Origin: Subtercola lobariae
Lineage (GTDB): Bacteria > Actinomycetota > Actinomycetes > Actinomycetales > Microbacteriaceae
DNA length: 64,000 bases
Reading direction: 5' to 3'
Assembly: GCF_014640255.1 (NCBI RefSeq)
Contig: NZ_BMGP01000004.1
Location: forward strand, 1-64,000
A program made the translations under genes and the position numbers. This document shows positions 53,071-60,803 of this stretch, one piece after another. The stretch's first letter is position 1. Every line of letters starts with the position of its first letter. The notes below the pieces were generated by a model, which saw only the letters and a program-made list of their open reading frames with translations, made no database searches and was not told the origin of the DNA.

Positions 53071-53144
53071 CGTGAAAACGGCGGCCGAATCGAAGTACCG
53101 ACCGCCTATGCGGCTCGCTACCCTCGATGTGCCGCCGTTTTGCG
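53071..53144. repeat. Palindrome downstream of ppa
   Basis: CGTGAAAACGGCGGC (53071-53085) pairs with GCCGCCGTTTTGCG (53131-53144). Further in, ATCGAAG pairs with parts of CCTCGAT. It lies 30 bases past the ppa stop and before tRNA-Glu. Confidence 0.55.
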
Positions 53145-53247
53145 TACGGGCGAGCGGATTCACCTCGCCCGGTGGCCGCCTCGCCCGGAGGCCGTGCGGA
53201 TTGGCGGCGGCCCCGGCGATGTGGCATACTCGTTGAGTTGTCAAAAC

Positions 53248-53320
53248 GGCCCCATCGTTTAGCGGCCTAGGACGCTGCCCTTTCACGGCAGTAGCACGGG
53301 TTCGAATCCCGTTGGGGTCA
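53248..53320 (+). tRNA. tRNA-Glu(UUC)
   Basis: 73 bases. The acceptor GGCCCCA pairs with TGGGGTC, the discriminator is A, the anticodon arm is CTGCC-CTTTCAC-GGCAG (anticodon TTC), and the T arm is CGGGTTCGAATCCCG. First of three clustered tRNAs. Confidence 0.95.
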
Positions 53321-53391
53321 CTGCAGACGTACGGTATGCTCGTCAAGGGCCTGCTCCGCGGCTCGTTTCGACACAACAATTTCATAAGTTT

Positions 53392-53465
53392 GGCCCTGTA
53401 GCGCAGTTGGTTAGCGCGCCGCCCTGTCACGGCGGAGGTCGCCGGTTCAAGTCCGGTCAGGGTCG
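53392..53465 (+). tRNA. tRNA-Asp(GUC)
   Basis: 74 bases. The acceptor GGCCCTG pairs with CAGGGTC, the discriminator is G, the anticodon arm is CCGCC-CTGTCAC-GGCGG (anticodon GTC), and the T arm is GCCGGTTCAAGTCCGGT. Confidence 0.95.
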
Positions 53466-53478
53466 CAAAGGTTCGATG

Positions 53479-53501
53479 CCCTTCCTTCGGGAAGGGTTTT
53501 T
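53479..53501 (+). terminator. Terminator after tRNA-Asp
   Basis: CCCTTCC (53479-53485), loop TTCG, GGAAGGG (53490-53496), then TTTTT. A perfect 7-bp stem with a stable tetraloop ends the tRNA-Glu/Asp transcript. tRNA-Phe after it should therefore have its own promoter. Confidence 0.85.
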
Positions 53502-53528
53502 CGGCCTCTGGAGGGCCCCGCGCTCTTC

Positions 53529-53601
53529 GGCTCTGTAGCTCAGTTGGTAGAGCGTTCGACTGAAAATCGAAAGGTCACCGGATCGATGCCGGTCGGAGCC
53601 A
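53529..53601 (+). tRNA. tRNA-Phe(GAA)
   Basis: 73 bases. The acceptor GGCTCTG pairs with CGGAGCC, the discriminator is A, and the anticodon arm is TTCGA-CTGAAAA-TCGAA (anticodon GAA). Accessory genes and an integrase remnant follow directly, suggesting past use as an integration site. Confidence 0.95.
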
Positions 53602-53603
53602 CT

Positions 53604-53644
53604 GCCCTACTTCGAGGCTTCTACTTGGAGTAGGGCTTTTTCTT
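53604..53644 (+). terminator. Terminator after tRNA-Phe
   Basis: GCCCTACT (53604-53611) pairs with AGTAGGGC (53629-53636), followed by TTTTTCTT. A clear rho-independent terminator. Confidence 0.85.
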
Positions 53645-53764
53645 TTGCCCGTTTCTTGATGCCCGGGATCGGCGCCGTGCGCACAGCTTCGAAACGCCTC
53701 ATCTCCTCGCGTGTCATCAATTGTGAGCGGATTCACCTCACGCAATTCGCCCACATTCTTCAAT

Positions 53765-53798
53765 TCGAACAAAACGAAATCTGTTACGATATGTTCGA
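53765..53798. promoter_or_regulatory. Operator candidate of the toxin-antitoxin operon
   Basis: TCGAACA (53765-53771) and TGTTCGA (53792-53798) are perfect inverted half-sites just before the GAAGGAGGT ribosome site of the antitoxin gene. The HTH antitoxin, alone or with its toxin, would be the expected ligand. Confidence 0.55.
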
Positions 53799-53812
53799 TT
53801 GAAGGAGGTGCC

Positions 53813-54337
53813 GTGAAATCCGCGCTGGCACAAGAGACGTACATTTCGGAGAGCAAAGAGAGCATCGCCAAGGTGCACGACTTTCTCGCCGCGCACGCTG
53901 CGAATGGTAACGAGCCGCCCGAGCCGCAGTTTTTCATTTCCGGATCTCGCCCGAACGACCAAGTCGAAATTCCTGAGCAGCTTTATGAAGTGCTACTCCA
54001 GGTGGTGGTCGCAATGGAGCAAGGAATGGCTGTCACCATTTCACCGCAGTCCCTTACGTTAACCACACAACAGGCCGCCGAGGTTCTGAACGTCAGCAGG
54101 CCGACCCTCGTCCGATTGCTCGACTCAGGAGAAATCGCGCACGAGAAGCCGTCACGTCATCGACGGGTCAAGCTTCAAGACGTGCTTGCCTACCGCGAAG
54201 AGCAACGACAGAAGCAATACGCGGCGTTGGATGCGATGGCCTACGACGATGACGCGCCCCTTGTCGACAACTTTGACGACCTGCGAGCCGCAAAGAAGGC
54301 AGCTGGCGTGGCGAGACGATCGGCGAAGATCTCCTGA
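53813..54337 (+). CDS. HTH antitoxin (excisionase-type DNA-binding domain)
   Basis: 174 residues from GTG 53813 with a perfect GAAGGAGGT site; the open frame further upstream runs through the operator and is not likely coding. Residues 82-130 form a MerR/excisionase-type helix-turn-helix (TTQQAAEVLNVSRPTLVRLLDSGEIAHEKPSRHRRVKLQDVLAYRE). The tail is acidic then basic (YDDDAPLVDNFDDLRAAKKAAGVARRSAK) and probably wraps the toxin. It lies 11 bases upstream of a PIN-domain gene. Confidence 0.82.
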   Translation: MKSALAQETYISESKESIAKVHDFLAAHAANGNEPPEPQFFISGSRPNDQVEIPEQLYEVLLQVVVAMEQGMAVTISPQSLTLTTQQAAEVLNVSRPTLVRLLDSGEIAHEKPSRHRRVKLQDVLAYREEQRQKQYAALDAMAYDDDAPLVDNFDDLRAAKKAAGVARRSAKIS

Positions 54338-54348
54338 CAAACTGAAGC

Positions 54349-54927
54349 ATGTTCACCGCCGTTCTCGACAGCTGCGTCTTGTGGCCGAGTCTCCTTCGCG
54401 ACTTCTTGCTTTCTTTGTCTATCGAAGGCTCGTATCGTGCGATCTGGAGCAGCGCGATCTTGGCGGAGGTTGAGCGGAACGAAGTGCGGAAGTTGATTCG
54501 TCGCGGTGCATCGGAGGCCGAAGCCGAGGGCTTGGCCCAGAGGCTCATTCGAACGATGCGGTCAGGGTTTGTAGATGCCGAAGTTGATGGCGGGGAGCAC
54601 CTCGAGGGAAATTTTGGACTGCCCGATGTCGACGACGAACACGTGCTCGCAGCGGCGGTCATCGGTGGTGCTGGCGCAATCGTGACGGAGAATCTGCGTG
54701 ACTTTCCGCCGTCACTCATTCCCCATGCTATTCAGATTCTCACTCCCCGCGAGTTCGTATTCGACACCGTCGAGGTGGACCCCGTGCGAGCGCTCAAAGC
54801 CGTCCGGCAAATTGCTCGTCGATCAGGTTCGAACGGCCGACCGAAACTCACAGAAATCGAACTCGTCGATACGCTCGCCCAGCGCTACGGGCTGACTGAT
54901 GCCATGGATTTACTGCGCCTGGTGTGA
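54349..54927 (+). CDS. PIN-domain toxin
   Basis: 192 residues. The acidic PIN residues are visible: Asp7 (VLDSCVLWP), Glu40/Glu42 (ILAEVERN) and Asp93/Asp95/Asp96 (LPDVDDEHVLAAA), followed by ITENLRDFP-like VTENLRDFP. This fits the PIN_3 group of VapC-like ribonucleases. The C-terminal 70 residues (ILTPREFVFDTVEVDPVRALKAVRQIARRSG...) are an extension common in this subgroup. It should cleave RNA when free of its partner. Confidence 0.88.
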   Translation: MFTAVLDSCVLWPSLLRDFLLSLSIEGSYRAIWSSAILAEVERNEVRKLIRRGASEAEAEGLAQRLIRTMRSGFVDAEVDGGEHLEGNFGLPDVDDEHVLAAAVIGGAGAIVTENLRDFPPSLIPHAIQILTPREFVFDTVEVDPVRALKAVRQIARRSGSNGRPKLTEIELVDTLAQRYGLTDAMDLLRLV

Positions 54928-54979
54928 CGCCACAGCATCGGCACCTTGGTTGGGGATTCGGACCTGTGGGAACGCGATT

Positions 54980-56455
54980 TCACGAAACGAGGACGTTGCC
55001 GGTACTCGCCCGGAACTCGACTGCGAGGGCCTCGATCGAGTATTCGACCACCTCGATCGACTGAGCCTTCAGCGCTGCGAGAACTTCGGCAGGCGTTGTG
55101 TAGAAGAATTCGCGTCGCAGGTTGACACGGTTGACTCGTTGCGCCGCGAACGTCTGATGCAGCATCGCTTCAACGCCGACTGCATCGTCGGCGAAGAACA
55201 GCGCGTGCACATCGAAGCGGAACGGAACGGACGCGTCACCGAGTTCGTTGACCCGATCCATTGGCTCGAGCCGTCGGGTCATTCCGATCTTGACCATTCG
55301 CTCTCCAAATGCACCAACGTTCGAGATCACGTAGACGTATCCCGCCCGGATGTTAGCGGTGCGGTAGTCGACATCATCAATCGCTCGCTGGACGTCTTCA
55401 AGCTTTGCGTTCATTCGCTCGACACCGTCTAGGTCTCCGTTGGCTGCCAGTGCCGCGATGGCCGCTGCGTAGTGCGCCTTCTCCTTCTGCAGCCGCTCGC
55501 CCTCCCGACGAAGTTCTTGCTCGGCCTTCTGCTGCTCGCGTAGCTCCGCCCGCCGTTCTCGCTCGAGTTCCTTCTCGCGCTGCACAGTCATCAGATGCTC
55601 ATTGGCGAGTTCGATCTCTTTGAGCCTCAGAAAATGGAACTGCGGATCGATGCGAAGCGAAGCCATCTCACCGCTCTTCGCGATTTGCTCCGCGGCGCGA
55701 GTCAGCCGCGTCTGCGCAACCTGAAGATTGCCGGCCCTCGTGGTCTTGATCGCATTCTCGGCTTCAGCGTTGTACGCCCGCAGCAAGACTTTGGCCATGT
55801 TGTCAGTGAATTTCTTGCCCAGCGCGGTAGATCCGTTGAACGTGAATCCGGTCGCGGTGATTACGGCCTGTTTCAGGCGAATGCGCTCCTTAATCGACGA
55901 GCGGAGCGATTCGAGTTGAGTAGCAAGCTGCGCGGAGGACTGTGCAGGATGCTCGAAATCGAACAGTCCGACGTTTTGGAGTTCGATTGTCGCAGCGATC
56001 TCGATGCGTTGCGCATTCAGAGCCGCGACTTCAGTCTCTGCGGACTGACGTCTCATTCCCACTTCTTGGAGTGATCGATTCAACTCGGCGAGGCGCACTT
56101 CCAACGCCGCGCGCTCGGCAGCCATCGCAGCCTCTGCCTGCGCGCGATAAGAGTCGATGTCGGCGAACGTCTTGAGCCCGTGCTTTTCTACGATCGCCGC
56201 AAGTCGTTCGCACTCTGCCTGCAATCGAGTCGCAAGGTCTCGCGCATCTCTCTTGGAAAGTCGGTCGATCGCAATCGGCACGATTATGGCCTGTGCGTTT
56301 GCAACAGGCATGACGGCCTCTTGTTGCGCCCGAGCCTCTCGTCGGCTCGCTGGTGGCCGAACGTCGTCTTGGAAATACTCAGTCCATTGAGTGCCGTCCC
56401 ACCATCGTTGACGGCCTGAACCGTCGTCGTACCATCCAGCAGCTGCGTTGGCCAT
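54980..56455 (-). CDS. DUF2510-DUF4041-GIY-YIG-like (T5orf172) protein
   Basis: 491 residues. DUF2510 is at the N-terminus (AGWYDDGSGRQRWWDGTQWTE). A long coiled-coil/DUF4041 part follows (about 65-370), with KQAVITATGFTFNGSTALGKKFTDNMAKVLLRAYNAEAENAI. The C-terminal T5orf172/MUG113-type GIY-YIG nuclease-like domain has GYVYVISNVGAFGERMVKIGMTRRLEPMDRVNELGDASVPFRFDVHALFFADDA. DUF4041 proteins are frequent in prophages and islands, and a defence role has been suspected for some. Here it is next to a toxin-antitoxin pair. Function unproven. Confidence 0.82.
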   Translation of the reverse strand: MANAAAGWYDDGSGRQRWWDGTQWTEYFQDDVRPPASRREARAQQEAVMPVANAQAIIVPIAIDRLSKRDARDLATRLQAECERLAAIVEKHGLKTFADIDSYRAQAEAAMAAERAALEVRLAELNRSLQEVGMRRQSAETEVAALNAQRIEIAATIELQNVGLFDFEHPAQSSAQLATQLESLRSSIKERIRLKQAVITATGFTFNGSTALGKKFTDNMAKVLLRAYNAEAENAIKTTRAGNLQVAQTRLTRAAEQIAKSGEMASLRIDPQFHFLRLKEIELANEHLMTVQREKELERERRAELREQQKAEQELRREGERLQKEKAHYAAAIAALAANGDLDGVERMNAKLEDVQRAIDDVDYRTANIRAGYVYVISNVGAFGERMVKIGMTRRLEPMDRVNELGDASVPFRFDVHALFFADDAVGVEAMLHQTFAAQRVNRVNLRREFFYTTPAEVLAALKAQSIEVVEYSIEALAVEFRASTGNVLVS

Positions 56456-56496
56456 TCGTCCCCCTCGAACAAATCAATGCAGAGCATATCGCTTAG

Positions 56497-56959
56497 CTAG
56501 ATTTCGGTGCCTTCGCTCATGACGGCACCGCGATTGAGTGCCGTTGCGACGGCGTCGAGGTCGTCGTCGAAGAGGTCAGCGCAGACGTCGAGCGTCATCG
56601 CCGCTGAGGCGTGGCCGAGCATCCGTCGCACGGCTTTGATGTTCGCACCCGCTGATACCGCAAGAGACGCTGCGGTGTGTTGTAGGTCGTGAACCGTGAC
56701 TCGCGGAAAGGTGGGATCAGCAGCCATTGCCCGCTTGACCGCGGTGTCGTAGAACCGGCCTCGGATTTCGCCACGCGAAGCCCGGTGTAGGCGAGCAGAA
56801 CGAAGTGCGGAAAGTGATCGTCGCGGTGCTGAAGAGGTCGAAAGCCGCGCAATCCGGCGGCGAACTGAACGTCGCAAACGCCGTCAAGCTAGGGGTGCGC
56901 TCAAATTGCGGTTGAACGCATCCTGGCCGCCGCCGCGTTTGCTCTTCCGAAAGGCTCAT
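56497..56959 (-). pseudogene. Integrase remnant lacking catalytic Arg and Tyr
   Basis: The C-terminal part reads VTVHDLQHTAASL and LGHASAAMTLDVCADLFDDD, matching the intact integrase at 3250 (HDLRHT, TLDTYADLF) except that Arg is Gln and the nucleophile Tyr is Cys. The preceding core box (VLLAYTGLRVAKSEA) lies in a different frame at about 56.8 kb, so at least one frameshift exists. No N-terminal part was seen. Two independent active-site losses plus a frameshift make it inactive. Confidence 0.85.
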
Positions 56960-57006
56960 TCAGGTACCACGGCCGATAGAGTTGCCTCACCCATCGGAAG
57001 GTTCTC

Positions 57007-57318
57007 GTGCCCAGCTCGTCCGTACCCGATTTCGCTTCAAACGACGATCTGTTCGACGAACAAGCCGCGAAGTTCGATGTCTCCCCCCACGATGAGACGA
57101 ATGGTGCCGGCGTCACTGAGGGCTGGGCTGACGCCCAAGGCAACCCTGCACACCATCACGTCGACTTCATCGAAGATGAGCAGGTCGCCCTGGGGCTGAG
57201 CGGCAACGGAAACATCCCCGACGACCAGAAAAAAGCGTTTCCCTTCGTCACCGTCATAGCAATCGGGCTCTTTGTTCTCGCGGTAGCCGCGATAGCCGTG
57301 TTCGTAGTAGCCCGTTAG
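57007..57318 (+). CDS. Small tail-anchored membrane protein
   Basis: 103 residues from GTG 57007 with GGAAGG upstream. Polar N-terminal part, acidic patches (DDLFDEQAAKFDVSPHDETNG; HHHVDFIEDEQ), then a C-terminal membrane segment FVTVIAIGLFVLAVAAIAVFVV and AR. No family recognised. It lies between the integrase remnant and the TetX-like gene and points toward the latter's 3' end. Confidence 0.65.
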   Translation: MPSSSVPDFASNDDLFDEQAAKFDVSPHDETNGAGVTEGWADAQGNPAHHHVDFIEDEQVALGLSGNGNIPDDQKKAFPFVTVIAIGLFVLAVAAIAVFVVAR

Positions 57319-57388
57319 GCACCACCAGACGGTGCCGCCCAGCTTGCGAAACCGCTTCGACGGGTTGGTGCCGCCTGGCCCGCTGGGT

Positions 57389-58549
57389 CTAGTCGCTGGA
57401 GGCCGTTTGAGCGTCGAACGCGGTGAACATGTCGAGGAGTCCTTGCGGAGAGCCGGGAGCGAAGAGCATTTCGAGGCTGTCGGCGGAGTCTTTCGCGGCG
57501 TCGGCCGAGCGGGGAAAAAGGTCGGCTTCGTACTGGGCGATGGCCGTTTCGGTGTCTTCGGGATGCTCGGCGATGGCGAGCGCGAGAAGGGCGCCGTCGT
57601 AGAGGGCAAGGTTGGCGCCTTCACCCGCAAAGGGTGACATCACGTGAGCGGCGTCGCCAATGAGGGTGACGCCCACTACACGATCCCAGCTGATTCCTGC
57701 AGGCAGTGCGTTGATGGGGCGTGGGGTGAGCGGGGTGTCAGCGTTGGCGATGAAGCCGCGGAGGGCTTCGTTCCAGCCCGGGAGCCGCTCGAGGATCGCC
57801 TGTTTTGCGGCGGGGGTGTCGGTGAAGTCGATGGTGTCTGCCCAGTCTTCGGGCACGCGGAAGCCGAGGTAGACGTGCAGTGTGCCGTCGGTTTCCAGGT
57901 GGCCCAGGATGCCCGTGTCGTCCTTGAACGCAAACAGCATGCCTGCGCCCATTGCGGCCGCCTCGGCGGGGTGTTGTTGGGGGCCATCGTAAAGGTCGGC
58001 TTCGATGAAAGAGATGCCGGTGTAGGAGGGTTTGGCGTCGGTGAGCAGCGGGCGCACCTTCGACCAGGCACCGTCGGCGCCGATGAGCAGATCGGTGGTA
58101 ATGGTCTGACCATTGGCGAATTCGACCTCGCGGCGGCCAGCAACGCCGTCGATGTCGCGGATGGCGACGGCCTTGTGGCCCCAGCGGATAGTGCCTTCGG
58201 GGAGCGAGTCGATGAGCAGATCTCGGAGCTGGCCCCGGTCGACTTCGGGGCGGGCCATCTGCCCTTCGTCGTGTTCTTCGCGGAGCACGGCGCCGGTGTG
58301 GTCCAAAATCCGCATGGATTCCCCGCCGCGGTGGATGATCGAGTCGAACGTGTTCCAGAGGTCGGCGGCGTGGATGGCCTTCTGTCCGTTGTCGTCGTGA
58401 ATGTCGAGCATCCCGCCCTGAACTCGGGCGGTGCGGTCTGGTTCGAGTTCGAACACAGCCGACTCGATGCCGTTGACATGCAGCACGCGTGCGGTGATCA
58501 GGCCACCGAGGCCGCCGCCGAGAATAGCGATGGGGTAGTGCGTAGTCAT
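57389..58549 (-). CDS. TetX-like FAD-dependent monooxygenase
   Basis: 386 residues from ATG 58549 with AGGA upstream. Rossmann FAD site IAILGGGLGGLITARVLHVNGI, then ARVQGGMLDIHDDNGQKAIHAADL, RPEVDRGQLRDLLIDSLPEGTIRWGHK, DLLIGADGAWSKVR and VTLIGDAAHVMSPFAGEGANLALYDGALLA. The middle blocks follow the pattern of TetX-family flavoenzymes closely; many relatives have other aromatic substrates. Cytosolic, NADPH dependent. The neighbouring TetR (35 bases upstream) forms one operon with it. Activity on tetracyclines is only a possibility. Confidence 0.85.
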   Translation of the reverse strand: MTTHYPIAILGGGLGGLITARVLHVNGIESAVFELEPDRTARVQGGMLDIHDDNGQKAIHAADLWNTFDSIIHRGGESMRILDHTGAVLREEHDEGQMARPEVDRGQLRDLLIDSLPEGTIRWGHKAVAIRDIDGVAGRREVEFANGQTITTDLLIGADGAWSKVRPLLTDAKPSYTGISFIEADLYDGPQQHPAEAAAMGAGMLFAFKDDTGILGHLETDGTLHVYLGFRVPEDWADTIDFTDTPAAKQAILERLPGWNEALRGFIANADTPLTPRPINALPAGISWDRVVGVTLIGDAAHVMSPFAGEGANLALYDGALLALAIAEHPEDTETAIAQYEADLFPRSADAAKDSADSLEMLFAPGSPQGLLDMFTAFDAQTASSD

Positions 58550-58583
58550 GAGATCTTCCTGAGTTGTGCGGTTGGCGAGGTCA

Positions 58584-59279
58584 TCAGCGGTGGCTCGGGA
58601 TGGGGGTGGCTGCGATGCCGGCGATGAGGGCCTGGATCGCCCACGTGACGCGTTCGGCTGGGCTTCCGGAGAGAACCGCGTCAACGTGCGCAGCGATGTG
58701 GGGTGAGGTCGCCGGGTCGGCAGAGCGCAGCGCTTGTGCGAGGATGCCCATGTCGTCGTCATCCCGAGGGGCGTCTATGTCACTGGGGCTGGGGATGCTG
58801 TGCTCGGCGGCATTTGCGGTGACGTACTGCAGGAGCAGATCTACCCCCCAGGCTGCACGGTCGACCGCGACGCCACCCTCGAGAAGGAGCCCGAGAACTC
58901 GGTCGTAAAGCAGAACAGCGTTGGCGCCTGTGGGGCGGATCAACAACGCTGAACGTGCCAGGCCCGGGTAGGCGAAAAGGATGTTCGCATACTGTCGGAG
59001 CAGCGCTTCGAGACGCTCGTTGCAGTCGCCCTCCGTGGCATTCGCAGCCGACAGCGTGCCGAGGAGTTCGTCGAGCACAGCGGAGTGCAACGCGGCGGTA
59101 TTCGCGATATAGACGTACAACGATGCCGGGCCCGTATCGAGTGCCTGAGCGACGCGACGCATTGTCGCTTTCTCGAGGCCCTCCGCTCGCATGATCTCGA
59201 TTGTCTCCGCGATGATCCACTCTCGCGAGAGCGCCCGTTTAGCGGGACGCTCTCGCCGACTGGTGGTTGGGGTTGCCAT
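58584..59279 (-). CDS. TetR-family regulator with TetR-C-like ligand domain
   Basis: 231 residues. The DNA-binding part is LSREWIIAETIEIMRAEGLEKATMRRVAQALDTGPASLYVYIANTAALH. The rest follows the C-terminal domain of TetR-type drug repressors (AVLDELLG..., GVAVDRAAWGVDLLLQYVTANAAEH). It is first in the operon with the TetX-like gene, and a perfect 16-bp palindrome lies 12 bases upstream of its start, suggesting autorepression. Confidence 0.9.
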   Translation of the reverse strand: MATPTTSRRERPAKRALSREWIIAETIEIMRAEGLEKATMRRVAQALDTGPASLYVYIANTAALHSAVLDELLGTLSAANATEGDCNERLEALLRQYANILFAYPGLARSALLIRPTGANAVLLYDRVLGLLLEGGVAVDRAAWGVDLLLQYVTANAAEHSIPSPSDIDAPRDDDDMGILAQALRSADPATSPHIAAHVDAVLSGSPAERVTWAIQALIAGIAATPIPSHR

Positions 59280-59291
59280 TTCCTCACTCTA

Positions 59292-59307
59292 AACGAACAT
59301 GTTCGTT
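59292..59307. promoter_or_regulatory. Perfect 16-bp palindrome, tetR/monooxygenase operator
   Basis: AACGAACATGTTCGTT is fully self-complementary, and a further half-site ACGAACA follows at 59308. It sits just upstream of the TetR gene start, where a repressor would block transcription. Sequence and place fit a TetR-family operator. Confidence 0.75.
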
Positions 59308-59403
59308 ACGAACAAGATCGTGAAGCATAATTCACGGCAGAATCACGACGGTGCCGGGAGAGACCCTTATCGTCGCGGCCCGGCCGCCGATGCGGAAGGC
59401 GGC

Positions 59404-59858
59404 TCAGATGGCGGTGCGCCCGCCATCCACCGACAAAATGGCGCCGGTGATGTAGCTCGCACGATCAGACGCCAAGAAAGCGATGCTGTCTGCGATTTCT
59501 TCGGGCTGCGCTGCGCGCTTCAGCGCCGTGGAGTCACCGATCGCCGCGGTGACCGAGGGATCTTGCACCGCCGTATAGACAGGCCCTGGAGCGACGGCGT
59601 TGACACGGATGCCCGCGTCGGCGAGTTCCGCGGCCCACGACTGGGTCATCGACGACAGTGCGGCCTTGGTGGCGCCGTACGCCGCGCCGCCCGGCATGCC
59701 GATCTTGCCGGACATGCTCGAGATATTGATGATCGATCCGCTGCCGTGCTTGACCATTCCGGGAATGAGCGCTGCGGTCACGAAGTAGGCCGAAGGCACG
59801 TTCGCCTCGAAGAGCGCGTCGTACCCGTCGAACGTGAGTTCGTGGGTGTACTTGACAT
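59404..59858 (-). pseudogene. SDR gene with its 5' Rossmann part deleted
   Basis: The reading frame ending at 59404 gives the C-terminal two thirds of a short-chain dehydrogenase (AYFVTAALIPGMVKHGSGSIINISSMSGKIG, YGATKAALSSM with catalytic Tyr/Lys, DGGRTAI). The TGxxxGIG cofactor motif and the first 90 or so residues are missing. An ATG at 59858 with AGGAG remains, but it reads MSSTPTNSRS... in another frame. An internal out-of-frame deletion fused the old start to mid-gene. It is a paralogue of the intact SDR at 60804. Confidence 0.72.
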
Positions 59859-59914
59859 GATTTTCTCCTGCTGGTCGGTGATGAGCGATGAAGTGATGAG
59901 TCGATGAATGGTGA

Positions 59915-60775
59915 TTAGTCGGTGAAGGGATCGGTTTGGTCGAGAAAACGGCTCGCCTCGGCGACGAAGTCTGCCGGGTACTGAAAGTGCGGCCCGTGCC
60001 CGCTGTCTGGGTAGAGCAGCAACTTGGCGTTCGGCAGCTTCTGTTGCAGTGCATATGAGTTGATGGTCGGAATCACGATGTCGTGGCTTCCGTTCACCAC
60101 AAGAACGGGCTGGTGGATGCTCGCCAGGTACTCCTGGGCGCGTTCACCCGTGACGGCCCACTCGACACGGGCCGCGCCGTAACTCGCCACGGCCGCATCG
60201 GAGAACGGCACATCACGCTCGGCCCGACTGCCGACGCGCTTCACATAGTGCCGCCCAGCGGCCTGGCTCGTTTCGCTCGGTCCGAAGAAAATCGGCAGCC
60301 AGCCTTCGTCGCTTCGATTCGGGCCCGCCGCAAAGAACCCGGCGGCGCCCTCTGCGGGGTCTCCTGGGGTTCCGCCGCGCGGTGCCGTGCCGATCAGGAT
60401 GACTCGGCGAACGAGTTCTGGGTGCGTGTAGGTCAGCCACTGAGCGACGTGGCCGCCCATCGAATGGCCCAGCACGTCGACCCGGGTCAGGCCGAGCGCA
60501 GTGATGAAGGTGGCGGCGTCTGCGGCGATGTCGGCGATGGTCGATTTCGGCTCACCGCTCGAGGAGCCGACTCCCGCCGAGTCGAACACGATGACCTCGC
60601 GAGTGGCCGCGAGGCCGTCGATGACCGCGGGGTCGATGGTGTCGAGGTTACCCATGAAGTGATTGGTGAATACCACGGGCATCCCGGCGCCCTGGTTGAA
60701 TCGGCGATAGGCGAATCGCACGCCCTCACCTTCGACGAAAAGCGTCGGTGCTGTTGTTGCGGTCTCGGTTGACAT
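59915..60775 (-). CDS. Alpha/beta hydrolase
   Basis: 286 residues. It has VVFTNHFMGNLDTIDPAVIDGLA, the nucleophile elbow VLGHSMGGHVAQWL, Asp in VNGSHDIVIPT and His in YPDSGHGPHFQYP. This is a typical haloperoxidase/esterase-like fold without a signal peptide. It starts 28 bases after the intact SDR, so they share a message. The damaged SDR gene follows. Substrate unknown. Confidence 0.9.
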   Translation of the reverse strand: MSTETATTAPTLFVEGEGVRFAYRRFNQGAGMPVVFTNHFMGNLDTIDPAVIDGLAATREVIVFDSAGVGSSSGEPKSTIADIAADAATFITALGLTRVDVLGHSMGGHVAQWLTYTHPELVRRVILIGTAPRGGTPGDPAEGAAGFFAAGPNRSDEGWLPIFFGPSETSQAAGRHYVKRVGSRAERDVPFSDAAVASYGAARVEWAVTGERAQEYLASIHQPVLVVNGSHDIVIPTINSYALQQKLPNAKLLLYPDSGHGPHFQYPADFVAEASRFLDQTDPFTD

Positions 60776-60803
60776 TTGGCTTTCTTTCTTCAGCTGGCGG
60801 TCT

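Larger units (their letters stand above)
53645..56960. mobile_element. Small genomic island after tRNA-Phe, immobile
   Basis: Accessory genes fill the space between tRNA-Phe and 57 kb: a toxin-antitoxin pair, a DUF2510/DUF4041/GIY-YIG-like protein, and an integrase remnant of the same type as the intact integrase at 3250. GC content is lower than in the neighbouring genes. No repeat of the tRNA-Phe 3' end was seen near 57 kb, so the right boundary is uncertain. Confidence 0.6.

Noticed and set aside
56960-57006. Right attachment repeat of the tRNA-Phe island
   Set aside because: No copy of the tRNA-Phe 3' end could be found near here by eye.
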